This document shows positions 54,331-64,000 of a stretch of DNA of 64,000 bases, piece after piece. Source of the stretch: Glebionis coronaria. Lineage: Eukaryota; Streptophyta; Magnoliopsida; Asterales; Asteraceae. The stretch covers positions 206,766,271-206,830,270 of the forward strand of contig CM046875.1 in NCBI GenBank assembly GCA_025667525.1. The letters are read 5' to 3'. A program made the translations under genes and the position numbers. The notes beneath the pieces are model-generated. The model had not been told where the DNA came from, did not search any database, and saw nothing but the letters and a program-made list of their open reading frames with translations. The stretch's first letter is position 1, and each line of letters starts with the position of its first letter.

Positions 54331-55004
54331 AAAAATCTATGACATCCTCAAACCATCTCGTAATGATTCTTGGGGCAAAGAGTAATTCTAAGGCATTCTA
54401 AACATAAGAATCTATGATCTAACCCTATTCCTTTCCAAAACCCACTTAATAATCCAATAATACACCCTAATTAAATTCATAAACCCTAAATTGAAATTTT
54501 TGGGGATTTAACTAATTAGATTGATACACAAGTGGATCATAAGCAAAATTAGATAAGAACAAGATTACCTTTGATGTTTGTTTTAGTAGAATAATGCTGT
54601 GATAAGCACAATGAGATGAAACAATGGCGGCAATGTTGTGTTTTGAGTGAGTGAATAAACAGGAAAACATACAGTGAAGGGGGCGCGTGTATATGTATGT
54701 TTGACTTAGGTCAAAAATAAATATTTTCCCTTTTTGCAAGTTTAGTCCTCCTATTTCTGTCTGTTTACTTTTGGTGACAATCCTATTTAAACACATACAA
54801 TCCAAGTAACGAAATTGAACTCCTATGCCATAACACACATTAATCATAGAATCACGAAAAAACATCCTAAGACCAAGTCACTTAAGTCACAGCAAGTCAC
54901 GAGGCACAACGAGTACACACAAAGAATAATACACCATAAAGTAAGTAACCAATTAGTTTTTCTGAAAGACTTTTGAAGACCGATTTGATGATGAAAACAA
55001 TTTG
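54331..55004. other. noncoding stretch between the array and the conserved block
   Basis: AT-rich sequence with no recognised gene. The 117-codon minus-strand frame at 54512-54865 has no recognisable similarity. Confidence 0.5.
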
Positions 55005-55634
55005 ACATTTTCTCCCCCTTAAATACAGACCCGTTTTCTATTTAAAGAGCTGTAGTCTTAGTATTTAAGAGAACTGATGAAATATTTTTTCGATTAAGAC
55101 GATATTAAAACAATTCGTGGTGGCAATAAGATTTCTCTTATTTTAACAAAATAAGTGCACTTAAACGTACACAAATTTGTGTTAGTCCAAGTTATAAGAT
55201 AAACTTAGTCCCTTACAAGGTTTTAAAGTAAACGTTGCCCGAGAAAATTAATTCCCGTTGTGAGCCAACGTTTTCATAAGAAATACGTGACTTTAATGCG
55301 AAAAACGGGTTGCAGTCTGAAATAACTACAAGCCATGTGGACATGTTTTAAAAATATGTTCAACTTTTAGACGGACTCTATTTATGGCGTCGTGTCAATT
55401 TTAATCGACATTTCTAAGGCCGTAAGTATTACCGTACTAAAAGACATGCCCGTTTTTAAAATGAAAAATATTTTTGGATTTTCTTGATTTTATATTTTTT
55501 ATGGATTTTCTATGTTTTATATTTTTTATGGTTTTCTATGTTTTATATTTTTGTATTTTTCTTTTGGTGGTTTAAATATATACGATAATATACAAGATCA
55601 CGATCAAAGGATACTCGAGAATAGTTTACCACCT
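55005..55634 (-). other. conserved noncoding block after Copia B pol
   Basis: It matches 28640-29270 of Copia A over about 600 bases, beginning right after the pol stop and ending at a purine run (minus strand AAGGGGGAGAAAATG, near 55010-55020). The coding regions of the two elements are not obviously more similar. Confidence 0.62.
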
Positions 55635-56190
55635 CTATTCTTCAGATTCTTTTGCCAATTCCTTAAGTGTCGCTGGTGAGAATGATTTCATGCCTAGCTT
55701 TTCGATCAAAAACTCGATACGTCCTCGATCTAAGGCCTTTGTGAATATATCTGCCAGCTGATACTCAGTGTTGATGAAGTATAGTTCGATCACTCTATTT
55801 TTCACTTGCTCTTTGATGAAATGGTAGCGTATGTCAATGTGCTTTGCTCGAGAATGTTGAACGTAGTTGCAGCACAGAGCGATTGCACTTTTGTTATCAC
55901 AGTACATCGGGATTTTGTTGAATCCAAGACCGTAGTAAATTAATTGTGATCGCATCCAAAGAACTTGAGCACAACAACCAGACATAGCGATGTATTCAGC
56001 CTCTGTGCTTGATACCGCAGCGCTTTTCTACCTTTTTGATGCCCAGCTAACAAGTCTATCTTCAAGAAGTTGCACACAGCCAGAAGTGCTACGTCTAGTA
56101 TCTTGACACCCAGCATAATCCTCATCTGCATATGAAATTAGTGCAATAGAAGAATCCTTCGGATACCACAAACCACGATTAAGTGTTCCT
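55635..56190 (-). pseudogene. Copia B RNase H
   Basis: The C-terminal part 55635-55985 has [29 protein letters not shown] (catalytic Asp), [12 protein letters not shown] and [17 protein letters not shown]. Upstream, 55986-56190 is shifted: the first Asp region and the ISSTKAEY-like segment are spread over two frames with stops. It corresponds to 29271-29960 in Copia A. Confidence 0.85.
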
Positions 56191-56195
56191 TTAAG

Positions 56196-57160
56196 TTACC
56201 GAAAGATCCTTTTCACAACATGTAAGTGCTTTTCGGTAGGCCGAGCCTGATACCGGGCACACATGCATATAGCAAACTGCAAATCAGGCCTGCTAGCAGT
56301 CAGATAGAGAAGGGTGTCGATCATTCCACGGTAAAGTTTAGGATCGACACCTATCCCTTCCTTATCTTCATCTAACTTGGATCTCTCCACCATTGGAGTA
56401 TCCACGGGGTCACAGTTTTCAAAATGATACTTCTTTAATGATTCAAGAGCAAATTTGGATTGATTAATGAAGATGCCTCTAGGATTCTGAGAAATTTGTA
56501 ACCCTAAGAAAAATGAAAATTTTCCCATCATCGACATCTTAAAACGTGTGGACATAAGTTTCTCAAAATGGTCAGACAAACGTTGATTAGTAGCAGCAAA
56601 TATTATATCATCAACATAAATTTGTACCAGTATCATGTCGTTGTCCTCCTTGAGAATGAATAATGTTGGGTCCACTTTGCCTTTGGAGACGCCTTTGGAA
56701 ATGAGGTACGACGATAGGAGATCGTACCACGCGCGTGGAGCTTGTTTCAACCTTTAGAGAGCCTTCTTTAGCTTGTACACGTGCTTAGGATACTCCGAGT
56801 TGACGAATCCATTCGGCTGGCTTACGTAGACATCTTCCCTTAATTCACCATTGAGAAATGCCGTCTTAACATCCATTTGGTAGACGATCATATTCATGTG
56901 AGTAGCATAAGCAAGTAATAGTCTAATTGCCTCCAATTGTGCAACAGAGGCAAATGATTCTCCAAAGTCAATACCCAAAGCTTGTTTGTAACCTCTAGCA
57001 ACAAATCTAGCTTTGTTCTTCAGCACTCCACCTAACTCATCGAGTTTAACCTTATATACCCACAACAATGTAAGGATTTCAACGTTGCTGGGTAAAGGAA
57101 CTAATTCCCACACTTCAAGACGTTGGAATTCATTAAGTTCCTCTTGCATGGCTTCAATCC
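56196..57160 (-). pseudogene. Copia B reverse transcriptase
   Basis: Two open segments separated by one stop at about 56754, inside the KKAL…LKQAPRAWYD motif. Upstream (to 57160): [33 protein letters not shown] and [17 protein letters not shown]. Downstream: [15 protein letters not shown] (active site), [13 protein letters not shown], and MIDTLLYLTASRPDLQFAIC into RNase H. It is otherwise well preserved. Confidence 0.92.
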
Positions 57161-57962
57161 AAGATGATTTGGTCATGACTTGTTGCCAGTTTTTAGGTTC
57201 AGTGTCGGAAAGAAATGCATCAAAATAACAATATAATGCATGTTCTTGGAGTTGGTGGCGTGTTAAGACTGGTCGATCGATGTCACCAATAATATTGCGG
57301 ATTGGGTGATCCTTTGTCCATTTTGTGTTGTGAGTTTCAATCCGTGGTGGTCGGGAGTGAACGATGGCAGGAGCTTCCTCTGAGGTAGACGCATCGTTAG
57401 GGTTTTCGGGTATTTGTGAACCAAAGAACGGAAGCTCTTGTAAATGAGCAATTTCCAAATCGTGATCGTAGTGATCCTCTTTAACATCATTAGGAACGAG
57501 TGGAGGTGAAGATCCATGTGTGGTTTGTAAATTGGTGGGGGATGGGACATCTTTTTCAAGAGTGACAGTAGATGCCTCTGACTGATTTCCATTATCTTGA
57601 GCCATAACATCATGAATTAGAGCTACTGCTACAGGTGCTGGAGAATCATTACTCGGTGGATCAAAGAATTCATCAAACATAGGTTGAAATAACTCATCCC
57701 ACTCGGACCTTGTAGGTGGTATAAATGATTGATAAGTAGGATTTTTGGGAGTTAATCCGAAACTGATTGTACCGGTTCCCATCTCATGTAATGCTGGTTC
57801 AGAGCTGCGTTGCTCAGAAGCCATCGTTGTCAGCTCATTAAAATCAGCGTCCAAAGTTTCTACAATCTTGCCAAGACGACGGTTATAATTTTCGGTAAGC
57901 TTTCTTTGCAGGCGAGTAACCAATGAAAATTCCAATATCAGCCTTCGGTTGAAGTTTGCCAA
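57161..57962 (-). pseudogene. Copia B integrase-RT linker
   Basis: Continuous with the RT frame. It begins after a frame change near 57960 with [17 protein letters not shown], followed by a low-complexity acidic region ([20 protein letters not shown]) and a pre-RT segment ([20 protein letters not shown]). It corresponds to 30774-31598 of Copia A. Confidence 0.82.
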
Positions 57963-58480
57963 AATTCTCCCCTATTTGTATTTGGATAACACAGTGCACC
58001 AAACACATGAGGAAATGAAATATCGGGTTTGTGTCCATGAAGTAGCTCATATATAGTTTTACCATGGCGTTTACGGATGATGGAGCAGTTTTGGGTATAG
58101 CATGCGGTTGCCACTGCTTCAGCCCATAAAAATAAAGGAGCATTCGCATAAATCAACATGGTTCTAGCAGCTTCCATAAGTGTACGGTTGCGTCTTTCAA
58201 CGACACCATTTTGTTGTGGAGTGCGAGCCACGGATGTTTCATGAGAAATACCAACCTTTTCATAATAATTTTGAAGAATCTGATTAAGGAACTCAGTACA
58301 TTTATCAGTTCGAATGCGGCGAACAGTAGCATTAAGGCGTACTTGGATCATTTTTAAGAAAGTAATAATATATTATGGTGCTTGATCCTTGGATGTTAAA
58401 AACTTTACTCATGTAAACCTTGAGAAATCATCCACCATGACGAGGATGTATTTTCTACCACTCACACTAGCCGTACGCAT
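57938..58480 (-). pseudogene. Copia B integrase core
   Basis: The first catalytic Asp is in VMVDDFSRFT at the end of the preceding open segment, where a stop follows at 58409-58411. The main segment (57938-58351) has RTDKCTEFLN (second Asp kept, but the usual NG after it is KC) and QQNGVVERRNRTLMEAARTML (Glu). The core then runs through FLWAEAVATACYTQN and PHVFGALCYPN. A shift near 57990 leads to the [20 protein letters not shown] motif. Confidence 0.88.
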
Positions 58481-59104
58481 TGGCCCGCAAAGATCCATGT
58501 GCAAAAGATACAGTGGTTCTTGGTTGGTGTCTTCTGCTTTAGGTTTGTAAGATTTCTTGGTGCTTTTCCCCAAAGAACACGCGGAACATAAATGATCCTT
58601 GTCGAACTTAAGTTTTGGAAGACCACGAACAAGTTCGTTTTTAGCCAAATGGTTAATAGCATCAAAGTTAAGGTGAGATAACCGGCGATGCCACAACCAT
58701 GACTTGGTCTTAGATGCTTTGGAGAGCAGGCAAACAGGAGAGGCGGCCATCATGTTTTGAATCGACAGTGTGTAGAGATTATCCCCTCGAGAACCCTTTA
58801 ACAAATCATTTCCTACAAGATCGCGAATAGAGCAAGTATGTTGTCTAAAAGCCACTTCAAGGTTTGAATCGCAAAATTGTCCCACTGAAAATAGATTGTG
58901 ACCAAGTCCCTCCACATAATAAACCCTTGAAATCATAATATTCCTAATTTGGTATTCACCATAACCCATGATCTTCGCAATATAGTCGTTGCCAAATTTA
59001 ACCGTTCCTAGAAACTTGCTGACGAAATTTCTGAGCATCGAGCGATCTCCGGTCATATGCTTTGAGCATCTAGAGTCCAAGTACCAGAGGATGATTTGGA
59101 CCAC
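58409..59104 (-). pseudogene. Copia B protease and GAG-pre-integrase
   Basis: Protease begins WYLDSRCSKHMTGD: the catalytic Asp-Ser-Gly reads Asp-Ser-Arg, which should abolish activity. IMGYGEYQIRNIMISRVYYV and LFSVGQFCDSNLEV follow. The pre-integrase zinc ligands are intact: LWHRRLSHLNFDAINHL and LCSACSLGKS. The frame overlaps the preceding gag-extension frame in the -1 register (59056-59113), exactly as in Copia A. Confidence 0.9.
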
Positions 59105-61736
59105 CTGAAAATATCACCAGACAAGGACGATGTATCGGAATCTAGTAGTTCCTCTGTGTTAGCAGGTACATATATAATTAACTTAGATTTGATAACTAAA
59201 GAATTCTTAGGCTTCCATATTTGCTTCCTAAATGTCGGCTTAGATTCTAGTTGTCTAAGATCCTGGGGTACTTCTTCACTGGTAGGCACAATAGTGGGGG
59301 CAGACCTAGCTAAAGGGCGCTTTTTCCATTTCTTAGTGCTAGTGTTCCTATTTAAAGGATGCTGAGACCTAACTTCCGTGGATGTGATCCTAGTTAAAGG
59401 GCACGTAGTTTCATTAGCAGCGAAGGTCCTACCAGTGGGTTTCCATTGCCAACCAACTTGGGTGAATTTCTTCCCCGTTGGAATCCATTCAAGATTGTTC
59501 CTAATTGCATACATTTCATTCACATGATCAACAAGGCATAAATCATGACGCTGAGAAAACATGCATTCATTACAATTCCAACATCTCAAATTAGAATTCA
59601 CATTTTTCTTAGGCTGCTGCACAAACGCAGGGCCTTTAGTCTTAGTTACATGATTCTTTTTGTTCAAATTTGAAATAACATTCCTAGGGTAAACTTCTAC
59701 TTTCTTCTTCGCAGTCCTACTAGTTGAAGTCTTGATCCTATTCTTCTTGTCTTGAGATCCTTTAGCCTTAGTAGATACAATTACTCCTGTAGAAGCCAAA
59801 GGAACATTAGTTATAGATTTTGGTTTAGCCTTGATGGGTGTGTTTAATATAGGCTTAGATCCTGGATTCTTATTGAATGGAGTCATGGCAATGGTGGTGG
59901 TTTGTTGTTTAAGTGGTGCAGAACCCGGTTGTCCTATGTACTTCAAGTGCTCTAAGCATTGTTGTACCCTCTCAATGAAAGCATGAGCAGAGTAATAGTG
60001 ACTATTTATAGGATCAATTTCATAGTAATCATCTACCACATCCCTAGCAAGCTCTACGTGCTTAACTGCATCTTCCATATACGACTTATATGATAGTGAG
60101 TTGTTCTTATTGTACGTGTTTTTAATGATCACCACCTTGTTGGTTTTTGGAGCACTAGAGGTCGAGGCAGAGATGGTGGCTGGATTATCAACAACTTCAT
60201 GTCCTTTGAGGTGAAGTGTCTCCTTTAATTCAGCCAAAACCATGTTTTTGTCTATGAGTTGAATATTTAAGTAAGAGATTTCCTCGCACTTACGGTTCAA
60301 TTGGTCAACGAGTGACTTTTGCTCTGCCGCATTAAAAGCGACGCGATCTTCTAACGAACCATAAATTTTTGAAAAACCCTGCTTTACTTTATCAAACTCC
60401 CCTAGCATAGAAGTAATTCTATCTTCTAGGGCATGATTTTTAATCTCTGCAGCCTCTAGTTCCAATTTCTCTTCTACTGATTCTCTCTTAAGTCTCATAA
60501 TTTCTTTCTCTAATGCCTGAACTACTTGAATCATCTTGTCACTTGTCTCAGCGGAGTTTTTGAAATCATTTGTTTTTGAAAGAGTTTCATTTTTATATTG
60601 ATTTTCAATTTCAAGAGATATACAATGTTGTTGAAGCTCATTAAAACGTTTTGAAAGTGTTTTATAAGAATCTTGAAGATCTAAAAATTCAGCGTTAGAT
60701 TCATGACAAGAATGATTATCTACATTAATCACAGGCTCAATAATACTCACAGATATATCATGCACATCATCACATTTATTCGTAGTAGTAGATGAAATCT
60801 CATGAGCATATTTAAGAGTAACAACTTGCATCACTTCGAGAGACACTATATGTTCTAAGAATCGGTCATATTCGGATAAAATCTTTTCTTTTTCAATTAA
60901 ATGTTGTTCATAAGCATCATCCATTTCATAGAAAACTTTTTGAACTTCACCAATTTCAAAATTTAGATTACCCGTTAGATCAGAGACTCCATTTTTAATA
61001 TGGTTCACAAACGGAACGATCTCTTTCTCAAACACCGTTTTCATGTGTTCGAAAGCCCATTCTCCAGCGGTTAGAGCCGTTGAAGTCATACATTCCAGGA
61101 TGACCTTGTCAAACTCGGTAAGGTATCGCTCAATCTCTTCCAAGCTGAGCTTTACCGTACTTACCGGTGGAAGATTCTTAGGAATTTCCTTCGGTTCGTC
61201 CGAGTTAACGAGTGTAGGAATTATACTAAGCCATTCTCTAGTAGGCATGAAAGTGGATGTTTGGATAGTTCTCTTTTTCATATTAAATCGAGTTCTAAGA
61301 TCTATTGTAGCATTTGTTGCATTCATTTGAGCGTAGTCATATTCAGGATATGTAGTAAGTAATCTTAACCGATTCTCTTCATATGGTGTCATGCTCTCAG
61401 AATCATTCACAAACACAATCGGATCTAATACCAATCCTAACTTAGTTGCATCATAAAGTCGTGGGTTGTGGTGAAATGCTTGCTTTGCATACCCCGGGTT
61501 AGGTGGTAGGTCTATTAGACACGATAGATTGAACTCTTGAAATGAAGAATGAAACAAGTGTACTAAATGCGAAGCAGAGTATAATTTTAAAAGCAAAATT
61601 TTAGTCTTTTTAACTCTCTCAGACGCCTTAATTTCCGTTTCAACTCTTTTAGACTCGAGTATTTCGAAATCCGTTTGTAGTTTTTGAAAATTATTAGCGA
61701 CTGACTCTTTTTCTTTAAGTTCTTTCGAAAGATTTG
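59053..61736 (-). pseudogene. Copia B coiled-coil gag extension, 5' truncated
   Basis: A continuous minus-strand frame of nearly 900 codons (the open frame formally begins at 61791, inside the neighbouring LTR). It contains long predicted coiled-coil stretches (for example VVQALEKEIMRLKRESVEEK and SYKTLSKRFNELQQHC), the motif CWNCNECMFSQRHDLC then DHVNEM, and a basic linker with three PL(T/N/A)R repeats. It ends GTWTLDAQSI at 59053, overlapping protease. Capsid and CCHC knuckle, which should precede it, are cut away at 61737. Its long open state contrasts with the heavily broken copy in Copia A. Confidence 0.82.
59300..59412 (-). repeat. 42-bp coding minisatellite, three copies (Copia B)
   Basis: Unit anchors (CTAG/CTAT plus TTAAAGG-like) lie at 59306, 59348 and 59390, exactly 42 bases apart. 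They encode CPLTR, HPLNR and RPLAR. Copia A has four units. Confidence 0.82.
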
Positions 61737-61737
61737 T

Positions 61738-61767
61738 GATGAGACTGCTTTTATACATAGTCTCATC
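61738..61767 (+). other. LTR-terminal hairpin, 61737 copy
   Basis: GATGAGACT pairs with AGTCTCATC (9 bp) around a 12-base loop. Total length is 30 bases, as in the 42803 and 9021 copies. Confidence 0.7.
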
Positions 61768-63093
61768 TTCCAAATAGGGCTTAAAATGCATTAAATATCA
61801 TCAAAATACCCAAATATATGCTTGTGTTTGTTGCTTGTGTATTTTAGGTACGGATATTGAGATAATGACAAAAGATCACAAGAATCATGCAAAAACGAAC
61901 ACGGGAAACGAAGCCGCACAATGAACCAAGCCCTAATGAAGACTTTCCCAAAGATCAACCCTTGAAGATTTGAAGAATTATGAAGAAGCGTCCTCCAAAT
62001 TATGAAGAATTGACACTTTATACCCTTGTATCCTCATAATTACAAGTTTGGTCCCTAAAGTTTGTCAAAATTACAAAAAGGACCCTTAACTTTGAAGAAT
62101 TGGCAAGTTTAGCCCCTCAACATAGCTAAATTGTCAACCAATATCATCCACAAAGTCAAATACATCATGAAGTCCTTCAAAGTACAAGAAATGACAAGTT
62201 TGGTCCTTTGAAAATCTCAAAATTACACAAAGGACCCTCAACTTTCAACAATTGGCAAAAATGGTCCCTCAATCATCAAGACTTGGCAAATTCAGTCCTC
62301 CAAAATGACAATCATACAAGTCTAGACCATTAACATTGAAGAAAATACCAAACCAGCCCTTGAAGAATTCAATTATGGCAAGAAATACCCCTGATTTCAC
62401 TTTGTAAAAGTTTTTGGGCCAAAAATGTAAAGATGCAAAAGTTGACAAAGAAGAGAATGGGCGTTGATAGAGTTTAGAAGTGAAAAGACAAGAAGAAAGA
62501 AAGTGAAGGACCAAAGCTGGCCAGACATGATTCTAACCTAGACCAATCAGCATCTCCCACGTGTCCCACTCACCCCTCTCCTCTAATCACAACCCACCAA
62601 AACTCCACCTCACTTCCCACTCACAATCTGTTATAACTAACCACTAATTAATTATTTAAATTAGGCGGTTAACACTTATTTAAAAACAAAAACAGATCAA
62701 AAACATGTTCTTGGTGTTCTTAAGCCGATTTGGGTTTTCTTAATCCTGTCATAATTAGGCCTTGATAAAGTGCATATTTATGATTAAGGTGGCCTTAATC
62801 ACATCCCAAACTTTCAAATAGCTTGCCACATCATCAACCAAGTCACATGTTTCCCCTGCTTTTTCACTTTGGAGAAGATGCCAAAACAGTAGGCCCTCAT
62901 CCAACGTCCCACAACAAAGCTTGAAAGTTAAGCTTATTGAAGACCTTTGATCAACTTTACATGCTTGACAGCTCCACAAACAGCCAAGAAATCAGTCACA
63001 TGATCCTCAAAGTTCAAACTACTCAAGGGCATTTTTGGAAGATCAAGTAGCTAGGGTTACACGTTTTTCAGCTTTCATAGTTCACTTGTAAGG

Positions 63094-63102
63094 CTATATA
63101 AA
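63094..63102 (+). promoter_or_regulatory. TATA box in the 61737 LTR
   Basis: CTATATAAA within AAGGCTATATAAAGCC. The flanking GGCT/AGCC form a short inverted repeat. It aligns with the TATA box of the other LTR (41722-41729). Confidence 0.68.
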
Positions 63103-64000
63103 GCCACTTAGGCCTTCACATTTCAGTTTGCTCTTGATTTTTCCTTGGTTCAAGTTTCTATAAATCCTATTTCTAAGTTAATGAAATTGAGTTTGAAATC
63201 TTGAAGAAAAGTCATTGGCCACTCTTGTTTACTGCTTTCATTTGTTATATGCTTTGTAGTTCTTAAAGTTCAAAACCTGTTTTTCAAAGAGGAGTGTGCA
63301 AAAGTTTGCATATTTCCTCATTTTCTTGATATTTTGCTAAGTCTTGTTCCAATCTTGGAATTCTTGGGCTATAGGGCTGATCATAGCATCCTAACTGAGT
63401 TGGTTAAGGTGTGGTGTGGCTTATAACTTGGGGATAATCAAGTGTGGGGTAACAAGTTTGCATTAATCAAGTTTTTCCAAGTTTCTGATTTTTATGATAT
63501 TGTGCTTAACCCTTGTTCAATCTTAGCAGGCTTATTGTGGAAGCTTGTGCTTGTTCTTGCTAGCACATAAGCTCAAAATTCGTGGGTGTGGATGTACATC
63601 CATGAGGTTTGCATACTTAATCTCCAAATCTGCTTAAATTGTGATTTTTGGTGATATTTGTATGAAACTGTTGTTCTTGTGAATTTTGTGGCTTGTTCTT
63701 GCTTGAATCTGTTTATTCTACTTGTTTTAGTGTTAATTGATGCTTGGTTGGCCTGAAATCTTGTTTTGCTTTTGAAAATTTTGATTTGAAAAAGTTAAAG
63801 GGGTGTTTGGGTCTACTGGTTTATGCTTGTAATTTGTTTTTGTGTTAAGGGAAGTTGTTGTTTATGCTTTGTATCTGATATACTTTTGTTTGAGAGTGTT
63901 TTGCTGCAAGTTTTTTGGTTTGAACACTTGGATTAATCAATCTGCTATATAGACCTTGTTTCTGCTTGTTTTGATCTAGGATTTTGGGAACACTTAGTGT

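Larger units (their letters stand above)
46722..61736 (-). mobile_element. Ty1/Copia element B, 5' end missing
   Basis: It is related to element A: 3' LTR 46722-47022, polypurine tract, shared 3' region, a long extra ORF (49297-53538), a repeat array, a conserved noncoding block, then RNase H, RT, integrase, protease and the coiled-coil gag extension in Copia order. At 61737 a plus-strand LTR begins and cuts off capsid, knuckle, primer site and 5' LTR. The coding parts are better preserved than in A but still carry stops. Confidence 0.87.
61737..64000 (+). repeat. plus-strand LTR of the large-Athila family, running off the window
   Basis: It starts TGATGAGACTGC and parallels the minus-strand end of the LTR at 42833 and 9051: the terminal hairpin, then a segment ending ATATGCTTGTGTTTG and TTGTGTATTTTAGGTA. 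Similarity continues in patches to the end, including the TATA box. At least 2,264 bases are present. It inserted into Copia B gag; the left flank TTTGT (61732-61736) would be one target copy. Between 62030 and 62360 it contains degenerate repeats of a GGTCCCTCAACTTTGAAGAA-like phrase. Confidence 0.82.

Overview
This 64 kb window is plant nuclear DNA made almost entirely of nested, decayed LTR retrotransposons. I recognise no intact host gene, no rRNA, tRNA or CRISPR array. A plant is indicated by Tat- and Athila-type Ty3/Gypsy elements, Ty1/Copia elements primed by initiator tRNA-Met, and plant-style GT-AG introns. The style of the Copia gag (long coiled coil, CWNCNEC motif, extra ORF after pol) and of the antisense 'putative gypsy-type transposon' gene resembles elements common in Asteraceae. 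That family assignment is inference, not proof.

Layout. (1) 1-8654: Tat-lineage Gypsy element on the minus strand (gag, protease, RT, dual RNase H, integrase). A separate gene lies beyond integrase on the opposite strand, with its own TATA box and two introns. (2) 8655-42833: a large Athila-type Gypsy element on the minus strand, from a truncated 3' LTR at 8655-9051 to a 3.64 kb 5' LTR at 39193-42833. It is split by two insertions. (2a) 13693-23161: a younger plus-strand Athila relative in the pol gene, flanked by TTTAC duplications. It carries only gag, protease and an acidic ORF, and has remains of three LTRs. (2b) 26091-38493: Copia element A, minus strand, in the 5' leader, with 322-323 bp LTRs. 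(3) 42834-46721: anonymous AT-rich DNA and a degraded minus-strand coding remnant. (4) 46722-61736: Copia element B, minus strand, related to A but with a further ~1,400-codon decayed ORF after pol. Its gag N-terminus is cut off by (5) 61737-64000: the start of a plus-strand LTR of the same family as the large Athila LTR.

Nearly every coding region is broken by stops or frameshifts, so the window is mostly a record of insertion and decay. The most informative signals are structural: the intron-containing antisense gene in Tat, LTR-terminal and promoter hairpins with compensatory changes between copies, a hairpin plus polypurine module shared by two Athila families, a gag/pol frame overlap conserved in both Copia copies, a conserved noncoding block after Copia pol, and TATTCCGA-rich arrays in three unrelated elements.
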